Of a stretch of 64,000 bases of DNA, positions 55,379 through 64,000 are shown one piece after another (position 1 is the stretch's first letter; every line of letters starts with the position of its first letter). Made by a program: the position numbers and the translations under genes. Source of the stretch: Nocardioides alkalitolerans (GTDB lineage Bacteria; Actinomycetota; Actinomycetes; Propionibacteriales; Nocardioidaceae). The DNA lies in assembly GCA_038184435.1 (NCBI GenBank), contig CP116227.1, positions 1,889,501 through 1,953,500 of the forward strand, read 5' to 3'. The notes below the pieces were generated by a model. The model searched no databases and had not been told where the DNA came from. It saw only the letters and a program-made list of their open reading frames with translations.

Positions 55379-56764
55379 GTGGACGAGAAGCCCCGCGACA
55401 CCCGAGGTCTGCCCCGCCGCACGGCCGCCCGCACGGCTCGGCTCGCCGCGCTCCCGCTCGGCTACGCCGGGCGCAGCGCGCTGGGCCTCGGCAAGCGGCT
55501 CGGAGGTCGCACCGCCGAGCAGGTCAGCGCCGAGGTGCAGCAGCGCACGGCCGAGCAGGTGTTCCGCACCCTGGGCCAGCTCAAGGGTGGCGCCATGAAG
55601 TTCGGGCAGATGCTCTCCGTGCTGGAGGCGGCCCTGCCCGAGGAGTCGATGGCCGGCTACCGCGCCGAGCTCACCCGCCTGCAGGACGCCGCTCCCCCCA
55701 TGCCGACGGCGGAGGTACGCCGCGTGCTCGACGAGGAGCTCGGCGGCGCCGGCATCGCCTGGCGGGAGCACCTCGTCAGCTTCGACGGCGGCCCGACGGC
55801 CGCCGCCTCCATCGGTCAGGTCCACCGCGGCCGCTGGCGCGACGACCCCGCCGACCCGGCGACGGAGCGGGACGTCGCCGTCAAGGTGCAGTACCCCGGT
55901 GCGGGCGACGCCATCGCCTCCGACCTGCGGCAACTGGGGCGGCTCGCCCGCACCCTGGCGCCGATCCTCCCCGGCATCGACGTGCGGGCCCTCGTGGCGG
56001 AGCTGCAGGACCGCATGGCCGAGGAGCTGGACTACCGCCTCGAGGCGGAGGCGCAGCGGACGTTTGCCGCGGCGTACCGCGACGACGAGCGGTACGTCGT
56101 GCCCGACGTCGTCGCCGGCACCGAGAAGGTGCTGGTCTCGGAGTGGCTCGAGAGCACCGGGTCGCTGGCGAACGTGATCTCCTCGGGCTCGCCCGAGGAG
56201 CGGGACCACTACGGCCAGCTGCTCGTGCGGTTCCTGTTCGACGGGCCGGAGCGCACCGGCATGCTCCACGCCGACCCGCACCCCGGGAACTTCCGCACCA
56301 TCCCCGGGCCCGACGGCGAGCCCGGGCGGCTCGGCGTGCTCGACTTCGGCGCCGTCGCGCGCCTCCCCGAGGGCGGACTGCCGGAGGCGATGGGCCGACT
56401 GCTCCGCGTCGCCGGGCAGTCCGACCTCGACGGCCTCGAGGCGGGGCTGCGAGCCGAGGGGTTCATCCGCGACAAGGTGCGGATCGACCCGCAGCTGCTG
56501 CTGACCTTCCTCGGCCCGTTCGTCGAGCCGACGCTCGTCGAGGAGTTCACGTTCACGCGGGAGTGGATGCGGGAGCAGTACGACCGGCTCAGCGACCCGC
56601 GCGATCCCGTCGCCGCCGTGGGCCTGCGGCTGAACCTGCCCCCGTCGTACCTGCTCATCCACCGCACCTGGCTCGCGGGGGTCGGCGTGCTGAGCCAGCT
56701 CGGCGCCACGGCACCGTTCCGCCGGATCCTGTCCGAGTCGCTGCCCGGCTTCGCCGCGGACTGA
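55379..56764 (+). CDS. ABC1/UbiB-like atypical kinase
   Basis: 461 aa from GTG 55379, which is preceded by GGAGGG and by CACCAT 6 nt away. Family motifs: KxGQ as LKGGAMKFGQMLSVLE (about 60-78), AAASIGQVHRGRW (Ala-rich loop), VAVKVQYPG (Lys), ADPHPGNF (catalytic, like HRD) and VLDFGAVARL (DFG). UbiB-type kinases are linked to quinone or lipid biosynthesis; in actinobacteria the role is open. It is followed by a DUF4259 gene. Confidence 0.93.
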   Translation: MDEKPRDTRGLPRRTAARTARLAALPLGYAGRSALGLGKRLGGRTAEQVSAEVQQRTAEQVFRTLGQLKGGAMKFGQMLSVLEAALPEESMAGYRAELTRLQDAAPPMPTAEVRRVLDEELGGAGIAWREHLVSFDGGPTAAASIGQVHRGRWRDDPADPATERDVAVKVQYPGAGDAIASDLRQLGRLARTLAPILPGIDVRALVAELQDRMAEELDYRLEAEAQRTFAAAYRDDERYVVPDVVAGTEKVLVSEWLESTGSLANVISSGSPEERDHYGQLLVRFLFDGPERTGMLHADPHPGNFRTIPGPDGEPGRLGVLDFGAVARLPEGGLPEAMGRLLRVAGQSDLDGLEAGLRAEGFIRDKVRIDPQLLLTFLGPFVEPTLVEEFTFTREWMREQYDRLSDPRDPVAAVGLRLNLPPSYLLIHRTWLAGVGVLSQLGATAPFRRILSESLPGFAAD

Positions 56765-56789
56765 CTTCCCGACCCCCCGGCGCCTGTGC

Positions 56790-56795
56790 CAGAGT
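56790..56795 (+). promoter_or_regulatory. -10-like element before the DUF4259 gene
   Basis: CAGAGT (not a full TANNNT) followed by 7 nt and the ATG at 56803. Confidence 0.35.
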
Positions 56796-56802
56796 TCCGC
56801 GC

Positions 56803-57204
56803 ATGGGCACCTGGGGAACCGGCCCCTTCGACAACGACGGGGCGGCCGACCTGCTCGGCGAGATCGAGGACGGCACGTTCTCGTTCGACGCGGTCGAGTG
56901 GGCGTTCGACGACGGCCACCTGACGACGGACGGCGGCGAGTTCGCGGGCGCGCTCATCGAGCTCGCGCTGATCGCGCTCGAGGCCCGCGACCCGTCGGAG
57001 GAGGTCGCCGACCTCGACCTCGACGACTTCCGGTCGGCGCTCACGCCGGACCGCCTCCGCTGGTTGGTGCAGCAGGGCGAGCGCGCCCTGTCCGAGGAGT
57101 CCTCGGAGGTCTACGAGCTGTGGGCGGAGGCCGGCGAGGACGAGCTGGAGGAGTGGCGCGCCGCGATCGCGCGCAGCCTCACCGAGCTGCGCGAGCTGGT
57201 CTGA
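56803..57204 (+). CDS. DUF4259 protein
   Basis: 133 aa. It begins MGTWGTGPFDNDGAADLL, the defining motif of DUF4259, and the rest is helical and acidic. The family is small, cytoplasmic and uncharacterised, common in actinobacteria. It lies 38 bp downstream of the ABC1 kinase gene and could be co-transcribed or use its own leaderless promoter. Its 3' end is 13 bp from the end of the convergent S9 peptidase gene. Confidence 0.9.
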   Translation: MGTWGTGPFDNDGAADLLGEIEDGTFSFDAVEWAFDDGHLTTDGGEFAGALIELALIALEARDPSEEVADLDLDDFRSALTPDRLRWLVQQGERALSEESSEVYELWAEAGEDELEEWRAAIARSLTELRELV

Positions 57205-57217
57205 GCCCCTCCCGGCC

Positions 57218-59302
<2,085 letters not shown>

Positions 59303-59308
59303 GCTGCG

Positions 59309-59318
59309 AGGCTACCGT
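59309..59318. promoter_or_regulatory. overlapping divergent -10 elements
   Basis: AGGCTACCGT carries TAGCCT on the minus strand (59314-59309, 6 nt to the S9 peptidase ATG at 59302) and TACCGT on the plus strand (59313-59318, 7 nt to GTG 59326). The two -10 hexamers share the central TA. Confidence 0.6.
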
Positions 59319-59325
59319 CGGGGCC

Positions 59326-60207
59326 GTGCGCATCGTCTCCCTGCTCCCGTCGACCACCGAGATCCTCTTCGCCCTCGGCGCGGGCGACGACGTGGTCGGG
59401 GTGACGTTCGAGTGCGACCACCCGGCCGAGGCCCGCTCGAAGCGGATCGTGTCGACGTCGGCGATGCCGGCCGGGCTCGCCCCGGCCGAGATCGACGCCT
59501 TCGTCGCGGCGGCGCTCGGGCGGGGCGAGGACCTCTACCGGCTGGACGCCGGGGCCCTGGCCGACCTCGACGCCGATCTCGTGGTGACGCAGGACCTGTG
59601 CGCCGTGTGCGCCGTCGACGTCAGCGTCGTCGACGACGCCCTGGCCCACCTCGGCTGCCGCGCCGACGTGCTGACCTGCGACCCGCACACCGTCGCGGAG
59701 GTGCTCGACTCGGTCCGCCGGATCGGTACGGCGGTGGGTCGCGTCGCCGAGGCCGACGCACTCGTCGCCGGGCTCGAGGCCCGGCTCGCGGCGGTGGCGG
59801 CCGAGGTCGCGGCCGGGGTCGCCGCCCGGCCCGGCCCCCGGCCGCGCGTGGTCGTGCTCGAGTGGACCGACCCGCCCTTCGCCCCCGGCCACTGGATCCC
59901 CGAGATGGTCGAGCTCGCCGGCGGTGACTGCGTCCTGGGCACGACCGGGGAGAAGTCCGTCCGGGTGCGCTGGGAGGACGTGCACGCGGCCCGACCGGAC
60001 GTCGTCGTCGTGGCGCCGTGCGGCTACGACCGCGCGGGGGCGCAGGCGCAGGCGGACGGGCTGGTGGCGGCAGGGCTCCTGCCCGCCGGCGTGCTCGTCC
60101 ACCCGGTCGACGCCGACGCGCACTGGGCGCGCCCCGGCCCGCGGATCGTCGAGGGGGTCGAGGAGCTGGCGGGGGTGCTCGCGACCCTTCGCCCGGTCGT
60201 GGTGTGA
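59326..60207 (+). CDS. BtuF-like cobalamin/siderophore-binding-fold protein, no signal peptide
   Basis: 293 aa. It begins MRIVSLLPSTTEILFALGAG, the BtuF/FhuD-type start, followed by VVGVTFECDHP, LVVTQDLCAVCAV and LEWTDPPFAPGHWIPEMVELAGG. The fold is that of B12 or siderophore binding proteins. However, the protein starts directly with the domain, without signal or lipobox, and a leaderless promoter fixes this start. So it probably works in the cytoplasm, perhaps as a B12-binding or handling protein. Confidence 0.88.
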   Translation: MRIVSLLPSTTEILFALGAGDDVVGVTFECDHPAEARSKRIVSTSAMPAGLAPAEIDAFVAAALGRGEDLYRLDAGALADLDADLVVTQDLCAVCAVDVSVVDDALAHLGCRADVLTCDPHTVAEVLDSVRRIGTAVGRVAEADALVAGLEARLAAVAAEVAAGVAARPGPRPRVVVLEWTDPPFAPGHWIPEMVELAGGDCVLGTTGEKSVRVRWEDVHAARPDVVVVAPCGYDRAGAQAQADGLVAAGLLPAGVLVHPVDADAHWARPGPRIVEGVEELAGVLATLRPVVV

Positions 60208-60253
60208 GGCCACGGGTTTCCGCCGGCCTGGCACCACGACCCGGGAGGGAGGA

Positions 60254-62305
60254 TCAGCCCACCCAGCCGCCGCGGCCCCAGCCGCCGCCCCAGCGGCCGA
60301 AGGTCTCGCCGACGGAGCCCGACCCGCCGTACGGCGAGCGTGATGCCCGGTCGCCGAGGTAGGAACCGACGACGGCGGCGCCGAGGTCGTCGAGCTCGGG
60401 CGCGATGACGCGGCCGCCCGCGCGCTTCGCCAGGGCGTCGAGGAACCGGGCCAGGCCGGGGTCCTCCCCCAGCCGGAAGAACGTCGTCTGCGCGCCCATG
60501 CGGGTCGTCCCGTCGAGCTCGCTGACGGTGCGGGCGAGGGTGACGGGGTGCGGCGGGTACTCGAACCAGACGTCGCCGCTGGACTCGAGGTGGGCCGTGG
60601 GCTCGCCGTCGGTGACGACGAGGAGCACCGGCTGCATGCCCGGGTGGCGGCGGAAGTGCCGCTGCGCGAGCAGCAGCCCGTGGTGGAGGTTGGTGCCCTT
60701 CTGCCAGATCGCGTCGAGGCCCGTCAGCTCCTCGATGGCGAGCGTCTCCGCCAGGCGACCGAACCCGATGAGCTCGAGGCGGTCGCCGCGGAAGCGCGTC
60801 GAGATCAGCTGGTGCAGGGCGAGCGCCGTCCGCTTCATCGGCACCCACCGGCCGTCCATGGCCATCGAGAACGACGTGTCGACGAGCAACGCGACCGCCG
60901 CCTGGGTGCGCTGCTCCGACTCGACCACCTCGACATCGGCGATCTCCAGGCGCACGCCGCGCGCGCCCGGGGCGCGGCCACCGGAGGCGACCTCGCGGCG
61001 TACGGCGTTGAGGACCGTGCGGGGCAGGTCCCACGGCTCGGTGTCGCCGAAGGCCCACTCCCGCGTGCCGCCGGTCGCGTCCGCGGAGCCGCCGCCGGCC
61101 TGGAGCTCCCGCGCCCCCTGGCGGCCCGACAGCCGCTCGGCGGCGTCGCGGAGCAGGGCGCGGCCGAGCTGGCGCATGGCCTTCGGCGACAGCCGGAGCT
61201 GGCCGTCGGAGCCCCGCTGCAGGTAGCCCGAGGAGCGCAGCGCGCGCTCGATCTCCGCCAGGGTGCGGGCGTCGACGGCGGCCTCGTCGCCGAGCTGGCG
61301 GGCCAGGGCGTCGAGGTCGACGTCGTCGAGGCGGGCCCCGTTGTAGGACTGCTGCAGCTGCTCGGCCAGCGCGTCGAGCTCGGCGATGTCCTGGAGCACG
61401 CCGGTGCCGTCGCCGAGGCCCAGCCCCTCGCCGTCGCCGAACTGCTCGGAGCCCGCCCAGTCCTCGCCGGGCCGCAGGCCCTGGAGGTTGCCGTCGAGCC
61501 GCGCCAGCTGGTCCATGAGCGCCGGGGACCCGAAGGCCTGCTGCGAGAGCTCCATGAGCTCCGCCCGCTGCTCCGGCGTCATCGAGTTCATCATCCGCTG
61601 GGCGGCGGCGGCCCGCTGCGCGAGAGCGTCGATGAGCTCGTCGACGTCGCGCGGCCCCTCCGGGAAGAAGTCACCGTGCTTCGCCATGAAGTCGGCGAAG
61701 TCCTCGGGCGTGTCCTCGCCGCGCGCGTGCTTCTCCAGAAGCTCGTTGAGGTCGGCGAGCATCGCCGCGATCGCGGCCCGGTCCTCCTCGGTCGCCCCCT
61801 CGAGCGCCTGCTTCATGCCCGCGAAGCGCTGCTCCAGCAGCTCCCGCCCGAGCAGGTCCTTGATCTGCTCGAACGTCTCCCGGGCCTCGCTCGAGGCCCA
61901 CTCGTAGGACGACAGCTCGCTCACCGCCGCTGCGGGCGAGGGCGGCAGGTTGTCGAGCTGCATCTCGCGGAGCGCGCGGTCGCCGTCGTCCATCTCGACG
62001 TCGCGGGCGAGCTGGCCGCGCTCGGCAAGCACGGCCTTCTCCAGCAGCTCCTGCACCTCGCGCAGCGTGCCGTCGAGGTCGTGGCGCTCGAGCAGCTCCC
62101 GGCGGCGCTCGGCGATGCGCCGGGCCAGGTCGTCGAGACCGCGGCGGTCGGCGTCACCGCGCCGCAGGTACTCCCGCATCGCGCGCTCCGGCGAGTAGCC
62201 GGCCATGACGTCCTCACCGATGGCGTCGAGCGCCTCGGCGAGGTCGACGGGCGGGGCCAGCGGATCCCCGCCCTCGTAGCGCTGGTACCGGGATCCGCGG
62301 GCCAT
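60254..62305 (-). CDS. von Willebrand factor A domain protein of the MoxR/vWA pair
   Basis: 683 aa. Residues 1-430 are helical and acidic; the C-terminal vWA domain (about 465-650) contains the MIDAS motif as VDTSFSMAMDG, with LLVVTDGEPTAHL. The tail is Gly/Trp/Arg-rich. Its ATG shares one base with the stop of the MoxR-type AAA gene, so they are coupled. Such pairs act together as metal-chelatase-like or chaperone systems. The substrate is unknown. Confidence 0.92.
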   Translation of the reverse strand: MARGSRYQRYEGGDPLAPPVDLAEALDAIGEDVMAGYSPERAMREYLRRGDADRRGLDDLARRIAERRRELLERHDLDGTLREVQELLEKAVLAERGQLARDVEMDDGDRALREMQLDNLPPSPAAAVSELSSYEWASSEARETFEQIKDLLGRELLEQRFAGMKQALEGATEEDRAAIAAMLADLNELLEKHARGEDTPEDFADFMAKHGDFFPEGPRDVDELIDALAQRAAAAQRMMNSMTPEQRAELMELSQQAFGSPALMDQLARLDGNLQGLRPGEDWAGSEQFGDGEGLGLGDGTGVLQDIAELDALAEQLQQSYNGARLDDVDLDALARQLGDEAAVDARTLAEIERALRSSGYLQRGSDGQLRLSPKAMRQLGRALLRDAAERLSGRQGARELQAGGGSADATGGTREWAFGDTEPWDLPRTVLNAVRREVASGGRAPGARGVRLEIADVEVVESEQRTQAAVALLVDTSFSMAMDGRWVPMKRTALALHQLISTRFRGDRLELIGFGRLAETLAIEELTGLDAIWQKGTNLHHGLLLAQRHFRRHPGMQPVLLVVTDGEPTAHLESSGDVWFEYPPHPVTLARTVSELDGTTRMGAQTTFFRLGEDPGLARFLDALAKRAGGRVIAPELDDLGAAVVGSYLGDRASRSPYGGSGSVGETFGRWGGGWGRGGWVG

Positions 62306-63732
62306 CAGTCGATGCCGTACGTCGTGACGCCGGTGGCACTGTCCTTGCCGACCTTGCGGGCGAGGAAGAGACCCTCGAGCGCCAGCTCGACGGCGGCCGC
62401 CCGCGTGCCCGGCGTCGTCGCGCCGAGCCGGGCCGCGACCGCGTCGTACAGGTCGCCCTCGCCGGCCTGGTCGGGCGGCAGTGCCGGGAGCCCGTCGAGC
62501 AGCTCGGCCGCGCTCACCTGCTCGCCCGTCGTCACCGAGCCACCCTCCTCGAGCGCCGCGACGAGCGGCGCGAGGTCGAGCCCGCGGAGGTGCCGGCGCA
62601 CGGTCTCGGCGGTCGAGGTGCGCAGGAGGTGCTCGAGCACGGCGCGCTCGCGGCCCTCCTCGCCCGACTCGAACTCGACCTTGCCGCCGAGCACGTCGAC
62701 GGCGGTCTCGAGGTCGACGACGCGTGCCACCGCCTCATCCTCGCCCTGGCGCGTCGCGCGGTGCAGCGCGGCGGCGGCGATGGTCTCGGCGCCGGCGATG
62801 GCGAAGCGGGCGGAGACGCCCGAGCGCTGGTCGACCGACGACGACTCGCGCAGGGCGCGGGTGAAGCGGGCGAGCACCTCGAGCAGGTAGTCCGGCACCT
62901 CGGCGACCAGCTCCGCCTCCTGGCGGACGACGGCGATCTCGTCGTCGAGCTCGGTCGGGTAGTGCGTGCGGATCTCGGCGCCGAAGCGGTCCTTGAGCGG
63001 CGTGATGATGCGGCCGCGGTTGGTGTAGTCCTCCGGGTTGGCGGAGGCGACGACCAGCACGTCGAGGTCGAGGCGCACCACGTAGCCCCGGATCTGGACG
63101 TCGCGCTCCTCCATCACGTTGAGCATCGCGACCTGGATGCGCTCGGCGAGGTCGGGCAGCTCGTTGATGGCGACGATGCCGCGGTGGCTGCGCGGGATGA
63201 GCCCGTAGTGGATCGTCTCGGGGTCGCCCAGGAGGCGTCCCTCGGCGACCTTCATCGGGTCGACGTCACCGATCAGGTCGGCGACCGAGGTGTCGGGGGT
63301 GGCGAGCTTCTCGGCGTACCGCTCGCTGCGGTGCACCCAGGCGACCGGCAACGCGTCGCCGTGGGTCTCGACGAGGCGGACGGAGGCGGCGGTGACCGGC
63401 GCCAGCGGGTCCTCGCCGAGCTCGGAGCCCGCGATGACCGGGGTCCACTCGTCGAGCAGCCCGACGAGCGTGCGCAGCAGGCGGGTCTTGCCCTGGCCGC
63501 GCTCGCCGAGCAGCACGATGTCGTGCCCGGCGATGAGGGCGCGCTCGAGCTGCGGCAGCACCGTGTCGTCGAGGCCGTGCAGGCCGGGCCACGGGTTCTC
63601 CCCCGCCGCCAGCAGCGCGAGCAGGTTGGTGCGGATCTCCGCCTTCACCGAGCGCGGCCGGTAGTCGGTCGCCCGGAGCTCCCCGAGGGTGGCGACGGCG
63701 GGCGGTGTGGCAGTCGGTCGGGTCACGTTCAC
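62305..63732 (-). CDS. MoxR/magnesium-chelatase-like AAA+ ATPase
   Basis: 475 aa from GTG 63732 (GTGA overlap with the MFS gene). Walker A GERGQGKT (about residues 76-83); the Walker B region reads IVAINELPDLAERIQ, with Asn where most AAA+ have Asp before Glu, as in ChlI-type proteins. Sensor 1 is VVASANPEDYTN and an Arg-finger region is PLKDRFGAEI. A C-terminal helical domain follows. It is coupled to the vWA protein downstream and probably drives remodelling or metalation. Confidence 0.92.
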   Translation of the reverse strand: MNVTRPTATPPAVATLGELRATDYRPRSVKAEIRTNLLALLAAGENPWPGLHGLDDTVLPQLERALIAGHDIVLLGERGQGKTRLLRTLVGLLDEWTPVIAGSELGEDPLAPVTAASVRLVETHGDALPVAWVHRSERYAEKLATPDTSVADLIGDVDPMKVAEGRLLGDPETIHYGLIPRSHRGIVAINELPDLAERIQVAMLNVMEERDVQIRGYVVRLDLDVLVVASANPEDYTNRGRIITPLKDRFGAEIRTHYPTELDDEIAVVRQEAELVAEVPDYLLEVLARFTRALRESSSVDQRSGVSARFAIAGAETIAAAALHRATRQGEDEAVARVVDLETAVDVLGGKVEFESGEEGRERAVLEHLLRTSTAETVRRHLRGLDLAPLVAALEEGGSVTTGEQVSAAELLDGLPALPPDQAGEGDLYDAVAARLGATTPGTRAAAVELALEGLFLARKVGKDSATGVTTYGID

Positions 63733-64000
63733 ACGCTAGACCCGGAGGCAAGCACCCGCGACGGCGCGACCGTGCGCCGCGACACCGGCACCGTGCGCGG
63801 CGTCGGCGCCGCCGGGCCCCGGGTGTCGGGGATCGCGCACGCCGCGACGGCCGCGAGCACCATGCCGCCGGCGATGAGGGCGAACCCGATCACGTAGCCG
63901 CTCTCCTCCGGGAGACCGCCCAGGCCGACGTGGGCGGTGACGACGCCCGCCATGACGGCCGAGCCGATCGAGCCGCCGATGGTGCGGATGTTGGCGTTCA
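63729..64000 (-). CDS. MFS drug-efflux transporter, C-terminal fragment (cut by window edge)
   Basis: The frame is open to the window edge. The 90 visible codons include NIRTIGGSIGSAVMAGVV, a glycine-rich helix as in DHA2 (EmrB/QacA) transporters, then one more membrane helix and a short basic tail. Its stop overlaps the start of the MoxR gene by 4 bp, suggesting a shared transcript. Confidence 0.8.
   Translation of the reverse strand, partial: NANIRTIGGSIGSAVMAGVVTAHVGLGGLPEESGYVIGFALIAGGMVLAAVAACAIPDTRGPAAPTPRTVPVSRRTVAPSRVLASGSSV

Overview
The window is 64 kb of very GC-rich actinobacterial chromosome. Several genes place it among mycothiol-producing Actinomycetota: a mycothiol S-conjugate amidase, the coproporphyrin-dependent haem pair HemY/HemQ, a LigC/PolDom repair module, an L25/CTC ribosomal protein next to pth, and the glmU-tRNA-Gln neighbourhood. 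Gene content and the frequent leaderless promoters (TANNNT 6-8 nt before the start codon) fit the Nocardioides/Aeromicrobium group best; the genus is an inference. No mobile-element gene, CRISPR array or rRNA was seen, so this looks mainly like core chromosome with some accessory islands.

Layout. 1-4.9 kb: a tightly overlapping minus-strand exopolysaccharide operon (phosphoglycosyl transferase, two-part PssD/PssE glycosyltransferase, hexapeptide acetyltransferase, Wzy/ligase-like membrane protein, Wzz-like protein). It is divergent from a TetR regulator with a 16-bp palindrome between them. 5.8-8.3 kb: a GAF-like protein, pth and rplY. 8.7-14.9 kb: a translationally coupled trio (secreted coiled-coil protein, periplasmic-binding-type lipoprotein, transmembrane Ser/Thr kinase) preceded by two GntR/DasR-like operators. 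15.1-17.9 kb: prs, glmU and tRNA-Gln(TTG). 18-22 kb: a conserved protein, LigC, a USP-like protein and a LigD-type polymerase domain. 22-25.4 kb: class III cyclase, msrB, a rhodanese with no catalytic Cys, cysteine dioxygenase, hemQ. 25.4-33.7 kb: hemY, then a six-gene organosulfur scavenging cluster.

33.9-39.2 kb: a DUF4349 lipoprotein, a 151-bp structured inverted-repeat element, TetR, a beta-oxidation pair, and a TerC transporter behind a probable yybP-ykoY manganese riboswitch. 39.2-45.7 kb: an ESX-like secreted pair, a lipoprotein, an acyl-CoA synthetase with an Sfp-type phosphopantetheinyl transferase, and a quinone reductase/TetR pair with its palindrome. 45.7-50.4 kb: the mca-DUF4307-greA-ilvA block and an AI-2E-family permease. 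50.4-55.2 kb: a MutL/GlmL-type ATPase, metB, msrA, psd and pssA. 55.4-64 kb: an ABC1 kinase, DUF4259, an S9 peptidase, a BtuF-like protein, a vWA/MoxR pair and the end of an MFS transporter.

Themes. Sulfur recurs: sulfone and sulfonate monooxygenases, cysteine dioxygenase, rhodanese, metB, msrA/msrB and mca. Three TetR genes each face a palindromic operator candidate. Convergent gene pairs are separated by strong hairpins, two of which are copies of one 48-bp repeat. The coiled-coil/binding-protein/kinase operon with its tandem operators is the best candidate for an undescribed system.
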